DNA of 64,000 nucleotides from Candidatus Aalborgicola bjergmarkensis. GTDB lineage: Bacteria; Pseudomonadota; Gammaproteobacteria; Burkholderiales; Burkholderiaceae_C. Made by a program: the position numbers and the translations under genes. Shown here piece by piece: positions 1 to 8,203 of the stretch; the stretch's first letter is position 1, and each line of letters begins with the position of its first letter. The DNA is taken from NCBI GenBank assembly GCA_016708725.1, contig JADJFE010000002.1, positions 434,001 through 498,000 of the forward strand. The letters run 5' to 3'. The notes beneath the pieces are model-generated. The model had not been told where the DNA came from. It ran no database searches and was given only the letters and a program-made list of their open reading frames with translations.

Positions 1-128
1 TTTCAGCACAATGGCGTTGGGAAGTGAGATAAATCCGAAGGATAAGGGTTTTTCGCACGTTTTCCGCTCGTACATGATTGTCACGTGCGTACTTGAGTAC
101 ACTGTGTATTTTTGCACGCATACCCCCT

Positions 129-671
129 ATGAACACCACCTTCGATCTCCCGGCTGACGATGTCGCTGAACGTATCGTTCGCTACTTTCAATCAGAAGGC
201 TTTGCTGGTATTACCGAGGCTTTGATTGTGCGTATCCGCTTGATCAAAGGCGACCAACAGGAGGTCGATGCTGCGTTTGACCGGGCCGTGAATCGCGAAG
301 TAACGCCGCCAATACGCGAGTTTTTTGAAATCCGCCCTTATGGTTATTTCTCGCAGGAGCGTGACTTCCCGGCCGCAAAAGCAGCGTTCGCGGGTGATTT
401 TGGTGTTGGCCTGCGCCGCGAACTGCCCGCCATCTACTTTGACAATGCACCTGTAGTGGTTGACGACGCGCTCGCAACAGGCACCAAGTACGACGCCATG
501 CTCAAACTGCGTGACAATGTGGATGGGTACGCCATGGCGATATTGCTCAACGACCCTAACTCTTCCTTTTTCGAGTATCTGGGTGCCCACAGCACCTACG
601 ATTGGAATCAGATCATGGGCGACTTCGGTGCGGCCGCCACTGCGTTAGCCCTGGATACCGATCTACTTTGA
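129..671 (+). CDS. Hypothetical protein, 180 aa
   Basis: I do not recognise the family. The frame is open from 78, but the ATG at 129 gives a more protein-like N-terminus (MNTTFDLPADDVAERIV) than the upstream extension. The product is soluble and acidic, without a signal peptide or membrane segment. The middle (around FEIRPYGYFSQERDFPAAKAA, cut here at FEIRPYGYFSQE) is rich in aromatic residues, and the C-terminus is alanine-rich. A diguanylate cyclase gene begins 28 bp downstream on the same strand, so the two may be co-transcribed and this could be a partner or regulator of it; that is inference from spacing only. Confidence 0.6.
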   Translation: MNTTFDLPADDVAERIVRYFQSEGFAGITEALIVRIRLIKGDQQEVDAAFDRAVNREVTPPIREFFEIRPYGYFSQERDFPAAKAAFAGDFGVGLRRELPAIYFDNAPVVVDDALATGTKYDAMLKLRDNVDGYAMAILLNDPNSSFFEYLGAHSTYDWNQIMGDFGAAATALALDTDLL

Positions 672-699
672 ACGTTATCCTGAAACAACACGATAGGCG

Positions 700-1767
700 A
701 TGGGCAAGGTAGCACGTTCAGCAGAGTATCTGTTAGACCAACTCGGTGAATTGAGTTCATTTCTGACCAGTCGTCCGTTACAGGGTCACGACTATTTTGA
801 GAGGCCACTGCAGATCATTCATCAGGCGCTGGGTTTTCATATCAGCGTTCTCTACCGGATCACCAATGTGGTAGAGAACGATTTGATTCTCGAGGTAGCT
901 GCAGTTTGCAACCCCGAGCATATCCGTCCCGACCTACAGGTGGGAGTTCGACACAACTTGGATATGAACAATCCACCACCCCAATTTACCAACGAAGTCA
1001 GAGCCTTCCGCAATCGCAGTGTTTCGGCGATTAACGTGCCAGGATGGGGCTGTGACATTGTTGGCTGCGTCTATTTGCCGGAAAACCTCGGCAATGGCTA
1101 CCTGCTGGGTGGCGACTTCTTCGGTGACGAGTCGGATATTCAGCCCCGCGAGGTGCATGTGTGCGAGGTAATGTGCAATCTGCTGAGTTCAGTGTTGATG
1201 AAGACGCAATTCGAGAAACTTGCCAGTTTCGACGGACTGACCGGCCTGTTAAACAGCCGCACCATTCGCGAGGAAGTAGAAAAGGCCTTCCAGCGACAGA
1301 AACGGCGCGGCGACAATCTTGGTGCATTGGCCCTGGCCGATATTGATTTCTTCAAGAAAATCAATGATCAGTACGGTCATATCCAAGGCGATTCGGTGTT
1401 GCAAGAGGTCGGCCAGATTCTTGACTCTGAAATACGTCGGCATGTGGATGTGGCTGGCCGCTACGGTGGCGAAGAGTTTTTGCTGATTTTTGGCGACACC
1501 GGGGCCAATCAGGTGCTTACGCTGATCGAACGGTTGCGGCAGAAAATCGCCGACCATGCGTTCAAAAGGATCTCCGTTGATGGTCGTCCGGTGGACGGAG
1601 AATTTCTTCGAGTCACTATGTCGTTTGGCATCGCCAACCTGCACGACCCTTTGGCCAGCAGCAGCCAAGAGATTGTCGCCCGCGCCGATGCGGCGCTGTA
1701 CGCTTCAAAAAACGCCGGACGTAACCGCGCTACTCTGGCCGCATATGGTTGTTCATCGGGCGTCTGA
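700..1767 (+). CDS. Diguanylate cyclase with N-terminal GAF-like domain
   Basis: A 355-residue protein predicted to make cyclic di-GMP from two GTP. The C-terminal ~170 residues are a GGDEF domain opening with FDGLTGLLNSR and ending with ADAALYASKNAGRNR. The active-site signature is GGEEF at residues 256-260. An inhibitory I-site RxxD (RHVD, 247-250) lies exactly five residues upstream of it, so product feedback inhibition is likely. Residues ~20-170 look like a GAF-type sensory fold; there are no membrane helices, so the enzyme should be cytoplasmic. The ligand is unknown. It follows the 129-671 gene by 28 bp. Confidence 0.9.
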   Translation: MGKVARSAEYLLDQLGELSSFLTSRPLQGHDYFERPLQIIHQALGFHISVLYRITNVVENDLILEVAAVCNPEHIRPDLQVGVRHNLDMNNPPPQFTNEVRAFRNRSVSAINVPGWGCDIVGCVYLPENLGNGYLLGGDFFGDESDIQPREVHVCEVMCNLLSSVLMKTQFEKLASFDGLTGLLNSRTIREEVEKAFQRQKRRGDNLGALALADIDFFKKINDQYGHIQGDSVLQEVGQILDSEIRRHVDVAGRYGGEEFLLIFGDTGANQVLTLIERLRQKIADHAFKRISVDGRPVDGEFLRVTMSFGIANLHDPLASSSQEIVARADAALYASKNAGRNRATLAAYGCSSGV

Positions 1768-1858
1768 CGTGAATCGGTGGACGCCGTATTGCCGTGGTTT
1801 ATCCTGTTCAAGAAGCTACGCATTGTGCGATGGTCGATACCAAACACAACATTCAGCC

Positions 1859-2560
1859 TCACCGCGCCTGACTTTGAACGGCATTGGCGTGGAGATTGGC
1901 ATTGGAACTGGCCTTGAATTCTTCCTGCAAGAAACGCGAGTGGTTCAGAAAAGCCTGTGCATCTTGTGCCGAAAGCGCCTCGCCAAGCTGGTTGACCTTG
2001 CGGCTCAGGTCATCGAGCGTGGCGTTGAAGGTCTCCTGCGCAGTCTTTCCGTTGGACAACACCTTGGTCATGGCAAACTGTTGCGGTATGGACAGGTAGG
2101 TTCTCAGTGCATCGGGCAAATAGCTGGTGGCGATGTGCTGTGCATAAAAACTGTCATCCAGTGACAATTCTCCTTTGCTACGCTCCCATTGTTCAAGCAG
2201 GGCATACAACTGCTGGCACAGACTGAGCACCTTGGTGCGCAGGCTTGCCGGCAGGCGCCCCTGGGGGTTGTTGTCGGCCAACTGGCGTACCGCATCCAGT
2301 GCATGGGCCATGCGGCTGTGCATATCACCTTGTTCGCCTTGTTCGCGGTCAAAATTCAGCGCATCCCAGGCGTCGCCCGACAGTTTCGGGAAGCCCAACC
2401 ACAGCCCTGCCATACAAAAACCAACTGCGTAGCCCAAAGCCGCCAAGGCAAGGCCACCCCAACGGGTCAATCCCAAGGCACTGAGCACGAGTGCCACAGA
2501 GGACAGGGCCAGGCCAAACCAGTTGGCGGGTGACTGCAAAAAGCGCCCAAGCTTACCCAT
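1859..2560 (-). CDS. Membrane-anchored hypothetical protein, 233 aa
   Basis: Two hydrophobic segments lie near the N-terminus (about residues 13-30 and 35-55, WFGLALSSVALVLSALGL and GLALAALGYAVGFCMAGLW). They are followed by a polar, mostly helical ~170-residue region rich in Q, A and L. This resembles the general plan of XpaC-like proteins, but I cannot assign the family firmly. It is the last gene of a minus-strand run that begins with the chemoreceptor at 7082, 15 bp after the VWA-domain gene, so it probably belongs to the same transcript and may be a membrane partner of those periplasmic proteins. Confidence 0.65.
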   Translation of the reverse strand: MGKLGRFLQSPANWFGLALSSVALVLSALGLTRWGGLALAALGYAVGFCMAGLWLGFPKLSGDAWDALNFDREQGEQGDMHSRMAHALDAVRQLADNNPQGRLPASLRTKVLSLCQQLYALLEQWERSKGELSLDDSFYAQHIATSYLPDALRTYLSIPQQFAMTKVLSNGKTAQETFNATLDDLSRKVNQLGEALSAQDAQAFLNHSRFLQEEFKASSNANLHANAVQSQAR

Positions 2561-2575
2561 GAGGTCGTTGGCAGG

Positions 2576-4264
2576 CTATTGGTAGGCCCGGATATCCTTG
2601 AATACGCTGTAGAGCGAAGATTTGCGCGCATCGAAAACGCGCCCGCCCGTGGTGGCAACCAGGTCCTTCAACGCAGCCTCGTTGGCCTCACCGAATAGCA
2701 CCATGAACACTGGAATGGCGCGCACGTCTTCTGGCAAGCGGGCATAGGCCGCCTTGAACTCGGCCAGACTCAGCCCCTTGTTGTTTTCCCCATCGGTAAA
2801 AGCCACCACCGAGTACTGGTAGCCGGGGTTTTTCTGGCGTTCATCGTTCATATTGGTAAGAGCCCGCAGCACGGCGTCGTACAGGGCTGTGCCGCCGGTC
2901 ATCTGGAGTTTTTCTGCAAAATTACGTACTTGGCCCAGTACCTCCTGCTTGGCCTGTGAGTCGGCTTGCAATGCCAGTCCCTTGCCAGCACCCGGTTTAT
3001 CCCCACTTTTTTCCCCGCCTGGCAACTGGAAAAAGGTCGGCGGAAAAGCCTGATCGGAAAACGGCAGCATCCAGACCTTTTCACGGTTGGTCAGGCGTGC
3101 AATGCGTCCGGTCAGCGAAGCATCGTCACCCGCGATGTATTGCAAGGCCTCCACCAGCTGCTGGCGCCTTCCATTGCCATTCATGCTGCCACTGACATCC
3201 AGTACAAAAGTCGAGGCAATTGGTGTGCGAAATTCGTTGAGGTAGGCGCCGATCAGGCCATCGGCCAGTTCCCGGTTGGTCGAAAAGGGCAGTTCCACCA
3301 ACATCCCCTGGGGGAACAGGGCAGCTTGCGCCTGGGCCACCTGGGTGTTGATGGGGCGGCGCAAGGTGGTCTTGGCCAGCCAGGTCTGCGCGGCTTCGCC
3401 CTTGAGGTACGCCACCACCTTCTGATACGCCTCGCGTTTGGCATCGTTGAGCAACATCAACGGGTAGTCGGCGGTGGCAATGCCTTCGTGCGGGTAGATC
3501 AGGGTCAGCTTTTCCTTGAGTTTGCCCGATTGGTTGAGCGAGAGTAACCAGCTCTCGTAATTGATAAAGGCGTTGACACGGGTGTTTTGCTGCTCGATGA
3601 ATTTCTCGCTCAGGTAGCTGCTGTTATCGCCAACCAGTTTGTAGCCTTTGATAAATCCGCTGATGGCGGAGCGGTCCACATCTGCTGCCGTCAGCGCTTC
3701 GGATTTTTGCGCTGCCGAGGCCACCACGCCCATCAAGGCCATGAAACCCTGGTTGGATGTGGCCGGATTCGACAAGGCGTACTTGAGTTTCCCATCCTGT
3801 GCGGCCTTGGCAATCACTTTCCAGGTGATTTGTCTTGCGGTTTCGGGTTGGTCCCAGCCAAGCGTCCTGGCATGGCTTTCGCTCACCCCCACAACCAGCG
3901 GGGAGAGCATGATTTTTTCCTGCAGCTTGACACGGGTCTGGCCCTGTGGGTCGGATAAGAGGTAACGGGCATTGGCAAACCACGCAGCGTCGGTTTTGGA
4001 TTGACCCGTTAACACCGCTTCGGTGCTTTCCATGGTGCCACCAAAACTGAAGCGCAGTTTGACGCCCGTTGCCTTTTCAACCATGGGCTCCAGTGCCTGC
4101 ACGTCCTTGAGATCACTGGTGGCCAGTACCGTGAATACGTCTTGCGCGGATGTCGGTGGACTGTCGGGTTTGGCATCCGTATCTGATTTTTTTCCACAGG
4201 CCAGTAAACTTAGTAACAGCAGGCATACATAAGCCCCGTGTGCGATTCTTTGTGTCAGTTTCAT
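2576..4264 (-). CDS. Lipoprotein with binding-protein and von Willebrand A domains
   Basis: The N-terminus is a lipoprotein signal with lipobox LLAC (LLLLSLLACGKKSD), so the product should be anchored on the periplasmic side of a membrane. Residues ~50-330 look like a type 2 periplasmic solute-binding fold (VFTVLATSDLKDVQALEPMV, FSFGGTMEST). The C-terminal ~200 residues are a VWA domain with a MIDAS motif DVSGSMNGNG (D-x-S-x-S) and a later TDGENNKG segment, typical of Mg-dependent protein-protein contacts. I chose the ATG at 4264, which starts the signal peptide; a GTG at 4279 overlapping the upstream stop is the alternative. Second periplasmic gene of the chemoreceptor operon; ligand unknown. 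Confidence 0.8.
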   Translation of the reverse strand: MKLTQRIAHGAYVCLLLLSLLACGKKSDTDAKPDSPPTSAQDVFTVLATSDLKDVQALEPMVEKATGVKLRFSFGGTMESTEAVLTGQSKTDAAWFANARYLLSDPQGQTRVKLQEKIMLSPLVVGVSESHARTLGWDQPETARQITWKVIAKAAQDGKLKYALSNPATSNQGFMALMGVVASAAQKSEALTAADVDRSAISGFIKGYKLVGDNSSYLSEKFIEQQNTRVNAFINYESWLLSLNQSGKLKEKLTLIYPHEGIATADYPLMLLNDAKREAYQKVVAYLKGEAAQTWLAKTTLRRPINTQVAQAQAALFPQGMLVELPFSTNRELADGLIGAYLNEFRTPIASTFVLDVSGSMNGNGRRQQLVEALQYIAGDDASLTGRIARLTNREKVWMLPFSDQAFPPTFFQLPGGEKSGDKPGAGKGLALQADSQAKQEVLGQVRNFAEKLQMTGGTALYDAVLRALTNMNDERQKNPGYQYSVVAFTDGENNKGLSLAEFKAAYARLPEDVRAIPVFMVLFGEANEAALKDLVATTGGRVFDARKSSLYSVFKDIRAYQ

Positions 4265-4275
4265 GGTGTAGTTTT

Positions 4276-5436
4276 TCACTGTGTCATATCACGGGCGATG
4301 GTATCAATCATTTCCCCCATGATCTCGAAGCTGGGCGGATCAATCACCTGGGTCATCTGTTCTTGCACATGCACATTAACCGCCTTGGCCGCTTGTGCAA
4401 AGTAGGCTATGTCGGCAATGCGAAAGCCATACTCCACCGCCACTTGCTGCAATTCGCGGTCCGTGGACAAAATCTCGCCGAGCTTTTTGGCACGCTCACT
4501 CACCGCAATGAACTGCACCTTATTAAACAGGGTTGGTTGTGGATACAGCAAAACCATACCGCTGCCCAGTCCCTTTTTGGCAATGGCGTGGCTGACAAGC
4601 TGGCTCTCGTAAATGAAGGCCAGGGGAGTCTTGCCGATGCCGATGGACACATAATCGTCAAAGTTGCCGTTGACGTAATTTTCCTGATACCCCTGGCGTT
4701 TGAACAGACTGGCGATACGCAGCGCTGTTTTTTGCGCCGTTTCCCGGTCAGTGACAATTTCACCGCCATTGACCGCATACGACACCAGCGCCAGATACAT
4801 TGCCGCCGAATTGCTCTTGCGCACATCCGTCGTGGAAACCAGCACCGCCTTGCCGACATCGTAGGCTTGCGCGTCCTTGAAATCTTTCCAGCGCTTCTTG
4901 TCCAGCATGGTTTGCGTCAGGCGTGCCAGGTCCACGTTCCAGACGCCCGGACCTGCTGGTGTTGCCAGTCCATTGGCAGCCAGGATTTTGGCAATGGGCT
5001 CCCAGGAAGCAATCACCAGCGGCGTGTAGATAGGCGAATAAACGGCGGTTGTCAGGTTGGCTTTTTTGGCCGCATCATTGATCTGGCTGGCAGCAACCAC
5101 GCCAGAGGCATAAAAGAAGTCCGGCGTCTGACCAGGCAGAACACGCGCTGCCATATCCCGCGAGCCGACCCGTTTGAGCGTGAGCCTGAAGCCCTTGTCC
5201 AGCAGCGCTTTTTGTACACGGGCATCCTGAAAATACGACTCCACTTCCAGGGTGATGAGACCCGAGAGCTCTTGTACGTCAACAACCCCGGTGAGTTTCC
5301 CAGCCAATCCACCCAAGGAGCCTGATGCGCTACCAGAATCAGTTTGTCTGGCGGTCTGGTAGAGAGAAAAATAAGCTGCCGCGCCAAAGGCTGCCAGCAG
5401 CAGCATGGTAACAATCGCCTTGCCTGCCTTACCCAT
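4276..5436 (-). CDS. Periplasmic solute-binding-like protein with N-terminal membrane anchor
   Basis: About 386 residues. A single N-terminal hydrophobic segment (AIVTMLLLAAFGAAAYFSLY) is followed by a periplasmic domain with solute-binding features (VDVQELSGLITLEVESYFQD, GQTPDFFYASGVVAASQIND, TPLAFIYESQLVSH). The fold resembles the binding domain of the next gene, suggesting a duplicated pair. The ATG at 5436 lies 2 nt after the chemoreceptor stop codon (5439), which implies translational coupling. The co-directional receptor and VWA lipoprotein suggest that this protein presents a ligand to the receptor or works in a periplasmic complex; the ligand is unknown. Confidence 0.7.
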   Translation of the reverse strand: MGKAGKAIVTMLLLAAFGAAAYFSLYQTARQTDSGSASGSLGGLAGKLTGVVDVQELSGLITLEVESYFQDARVQKALLDKGFRLTLKRVGSRDMAARVLPGQTPDFFYASGVVAASQINDAAKKANLTTAVYSPIYTPLVIASWEPIAKILAANGLATPAGPGVWNVDLARLTQTMLDKKRWKDFKDAQAYDVGKAVLVSTTDVRKSNSAAMYLALVSYAVNGGEIVTDRETAQKTALRIASLFKRQGYQENYVNGNFDDYVSIGIGKTPLAFIYESQLVSHAIAKKGLGSGMVLLYPQPTLFNKVQFIAVSERAKKLGEILSTDRELQQVAVEYGFRIADIAYFAQAAKAVNVHVQEQMTQVIDPPSFEIMGEMIDTIARDMTQ

Positions 5437-5438
5437 GA

Positions 5439-7082
5439 TTAGAACGTTTCCCAATCATCATTCCCACCGGCGGGGGCAGGTTTGGCCTGTGGTTTTGCCG
5501 CTGAGGCAGGGCGTGGCAGGGCGCTTGGCTTCTTCTTTGTCGGTGTGGAAAGTTTTGCTGCACCTGGCGCACGTTTGATGGCCGGTGGCTTGGGCCTGGC
5601 AAAGTTTGTGGTCGCCCGCCGACTGGCTTCCTGGGGCGCGTGCCTGGAATCATCCTGTTGAAACACGGCGACTGCCTGTACCAATTCCTGCGTTTGTGAC
5701 TTCAGACTGCTGGCCGCTGCGGCCATTTCTTCCACCAGGGCGGCATTTTGCTGCGTTGCCTGGTCCATGGAAGCCACCGCTTGCCCAACCTGCTCCACGC
5801 CAGATGCCTGCTCGGTGCTGGCGGCACTGATTTCGCCCATGATGTCCGTCACCCGGCCAATGGCCGTCACCACCTCGGCCATGGTGCTCCCGGCCTGGTC
5901 CACCAAGGTGGTGCCATGTTCCACCCGCTCCACGCTGGCGTTGATCAGCGACTTGATTTCCTTGGCCGCTTCCGCACTGCGTCCGGCCAGACTGCGCACT
6001 TCACTGGCGACCACGGCGAAGCCCCGGCCCTGCTCGCCTGCGCGTGCCGCTTCGACCGCGGCGTTCAGGGCCAGGATGTTGGTCTGAAACGCGATGCCGT
6101 CAATCACACTGATGATGTCGGAAATCTTGCGCGAACTCTCATTGATACCCTTCATCGTGTCCACCACCTGGTTGACCACTTCTCCACCTTTTATCGCCAC
6201 CGCAGAGGCATTCATCGCCAGCTGGTTGGCTTGGCGGGCATTGTCCGCAGACTGCATGACGGTTTCGGTCAGTTTGGCGGTGCTGCTTGCGGTAGCCTGC
6301 AAGTTGCTGGCCGTTTGCTCGGTGCGATCACTCAGGTCATTGTTCCCGCTGGCGATTTCCGCAGAAGCAACTTCTATGCTATGCGAGCGTGTCCGCACCG
6401 TGGCCACCACAACTTCCATACGCTCCAAAGTCTTTTTAAGGGCTTGTGCGCCTGCCGTAGTGGTGGGGACATGGGCAATTTGCAATGAAAAACCATTGTC
6501 GCGGTTGATTTCTGCCACCAGACGCACCAGTTCTTCTCCCTCGCGTGCTGCCTTGCTGATGAACAGCGCCAAGATCACTTCCACCCCCGACTGCACGACT
6601 ACATACACTGCATGCAAAAGAATCCTCAGAAAGTCAGGTTTTGCGGTGCAGTAGATTTCAAAACCGACGGCCTGCAAGCGGTCAAACACCACGTGGTGCA
6701 CGGCGAAAAGCGCCGCACCGAACACGATCACTTTCCAGTCCAGATAAACCAGCAGAAACGCCAGCACAACAAATACCCCGAAATGAAACTCAAGCTGACC
6801 GCGCGCGAGGTGTATGTGCAGCGCTATGAAGGCGACCAGCACGAATGTCAGCACGTAGCGACAAGCTGCAGTGTTCCGGCTCATGGCGTAGCCCAGTGCG
6901 GCGAGCACCAGCAGCGCAACCGTCCAGCCCATGGCCAAACCTGTGCTGTCGAAAGAAAGCCCTAAAACAACACTGGCCAGTGCGCTGATGCCAATGGCGC
7001 CCAACAAGACCCTGTCCCCCAGCTGAACCAGGGTTGAAACTGAATTGAAAGACCCTGGTGCATCGGTATTCACATTCATCAT
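5439..7082 (-). CDS. Methyl-accepting chemotaxis protein with multi-helix membrane domain and DWETF tether
   Basis: 547 residues. The N-terminal ~190 residues hold about six hydrophobic helices (LLGAIGISALASVVLGLSF through VEVILALFIS) and no large periplasmic domain, so sensing is probably membrane-embedded or through partners. The cytoplasmic signalling domain is complete, with the conserved hairpin tip IDGIAFQTNILALNAAVEAA and flanking methylation helices. A linker rich in Pro, Ala and Lys follows and ends in DWETF, the pentapeptide that recruits CheR/CheB in enteric receptors. It heads an operon with two periplasmic binding-type proteins and lies downstream of an FNR-type box. Confidence 0.93.
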   Translation of the reverse strand: MMNVNTDAPGSFNSVSTLVQLGDRVLLGAIGISALASVVLGLSFDSTGLAMGWTVALLVLAALGYAMSRNTAACRYVLTFVLVAFIALHIHLARGQLEFHFGVFVVLAFLLVYLDWKVIVFGAALFAVHHVVFDRLQAVGFEIYCTAKPDFLRILLHAVYVVVQSGVEVILALFISKAAREGEELVRLVAEINRDNGFSLQIAHVPTTTAGAQALKKTLERMEVVVATVRTRSHSIEVASAEIASGNNDLSDRTEQTASNLQATASSTAKLTETVMQSADNARQANQLAMNASAVAIKGGEVVNQVVDTMKGINESSRKISDIISVIDGIAFQTNILALNAAVEAARAGEQGRGFAVVASEVRSLAGRSAEAAKEIKSLINASVERVEHGTTLVDQAGSTMAEVVTAIGRVTDIMGEISAASTEQASGVEQVGQAVASMDQATQQNAALVEEMAAAASSLKSQTQELVQAVAVFQQDDSRHAPQEASRRATTNFARPKPPAIKRAPGAAKLSTPTKKKPSALPRPASAAKPQAKPAPAGGNDDWETF

Positions 7083-7149
7083 GGTGGCTCCTCAAAGAGT
7101 AGGGCAAAAAATAATAGGACAGGAGCTTAGTCGCGTGCGACCTATCCAC

Positions 7150-7163
7150 TTGATACATATCAA
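7150..7163. promoter_or_regulatory. FNR/Anr-type operator box
   Basis: The sequence TTGATacatATCAA matches the FNR-family consensus TTGAT-N4-ATCAA perfectly; it is flanked by one further C/G pair. It lies ~75 bp upstream of the chemoreceptor start (7082, minus strand) and ~155 bp upstream of the hydrolase start (7314, plus strand). Placement fits activation of the receptor operon under low oxygen, by analogy with Burkholderiales FNR homologues. The match is seen; the regulation is inferred. Confidence 0.75.
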
Positions 7164-7179
7164 GCTTGAGCGTCAAATT

Positions 7180-7197
7180 ATGTCACCTACGTGACAT
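7180..7197. promoter_or_regulatory. Second palindrome, ATGTCAC-N4-GTGACAT
   Basis: A perfect 7+7 bp inverted repeat with a 4-bp spacer, 16 bp from the FNR-type box in the divergent intergenic region. Its geometry is that of Crp/Fnr-superfamily sites, but the half-site TGTCA is not the FNR one. It may bind a second regulator of that superfamily; the regulator is not identifiable from the site. Confidence 0.45.
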
Positions 7198-7313
7198 CAA
7201 CCCCGTATTCAAGGCCTGAATTCCTTTTTTTGGTGTGATTCGCTTCTAAACTCGGCAGCAGTATCTAAAGTGTGCATCGTTTTGTATCTTTCTATCCACA
7301 GGAGTCAGGACCT

Positions 7314-8159
7314 ATGCCCCGTTACAGCACCGTTTCCCGCCACCCGCATGTTGGCCCCCCAAGCACATTGAGTTCTTTTCTGGAAGCACGCACCTTCCTG
7401 GAGATTGCGTTACTGCCTGCATCCTTACCACTATTACTGGAAGCACCGCGTGGCGATGGGCATCCGGTGTTGCTGGTTCCGGGATTCATGGCTGGAGAAT
7501 CCACCCTGATTGCACTCAAACTGTACCTGCAATACCTGGGGTACGACGTTTACACCTGGGGCATGGGACGTAATCTGGGTTTTCGCAGCAAACACGCCAA
7601 TGCCCTACCGGAAAAAATCCGCTACATACACCACACCACCGGACGCAAGGTCAGTCTGGTTGGATGGAGTCTGGGCGGCGTGTTCTCGCTCTATGGCGCA
7701 GACTCTGCGCTGAATTGTGTGCGCTCCATCATCACCTTGGGCAGTCCTGTCAGCGTGGATGCCGTGGGCAACCAGTCTCCGCAAGCATTGAAGGCACTGT
7801 ACCGGCTGGTGTCGCACCGCCTGGGTACGTCCGCCCATTTGATGCAGCCGCGCGCCAAAGCGCTGCGCGAACAGCGCCGGTTACCCCTGCCGACGAGTTG
7901 CCTGTATTCACTGACCGATGGCGTGGTACCTCCACAGGAAGCGACGATTGATGGCGATCCCAGCATGCATGAAAACATCCAGATTCCGGGTAGTCATTGC
8001 GGATTGGGTTTCAACGGTATCGTGTTGGCTGTCGTGGCAAATCGTCTGGCGCAACCCGAAGGTGCCTGGCAGCCTTTTGCACCCGAAGGTCTGCTTGGAA
8101 ACGTTTTACGTTTGACAAACTGTCAAAAAATCCAGGAAAAACTGGCTCTGATTGCCTGA
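7314..8159 (+). CDS. Alpha/beta-hydrolase, lipase/acyltransferase-like
   Basis: 281 residues from the ATG at 7314, which has caggagtcagg just upstream; an in-frame extension to 7272 is unlikely. The nucleophile elbow is GWSLGG with Ser119, preceded by an oxyanion-hole segment PVLLVPGFMAGE. A likely acid (LTDGVVPP) and the catalytic His (PGSHCGLGF) follow in order. No signal peptide is seen, so the enzyme is probably cytoplasmic. The next gene, 44 bp downstream, is a wax-ester synthase/diacylglycerol acyltransferase, so a role in handling acyl esters or neutral lipid is a reasonable inference; the substrate is unknown. Confidence 0.8.
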   Translation: MPRYSTVSRHPHVGPPSTLSSFLEARTFLEIALLPASLPLLLEAPRGDGHPVLLVPGFMAGESTLIALKLYLQYLGYDVYTWGMGRNLGFRSKHANALPEKIRYIHHTTGRKVSLVGWSLGGVFSLYGADSALNCVRSIITLGSPVSVDAVGNQSPQALKALYRLVSHRLGTSAHLMQPRAKALREQRRLPLPTSCLYSLTDGVVPPQEATIDGDPSMHENIQIPGSHCGLGFNGIVLAVVANRLAQPEGAWQPFAPEGLLGNVLRLTNCQKIQEKLALIA

Positions 8160-8203
8160 ATCCGCCACCTGTGCAAGAAAACAAGAAAGCAAGAAAGAAA
8201 TCC

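Noticed and set aside
4150..5325. 391-aa plus-strand frame opposite the binding-protein gene
   Set aside because: It is the antisense shadow of a gene with signal peptide and binding-fold motifs, is rich in His/Arg/Gln, and shows no family motifs.
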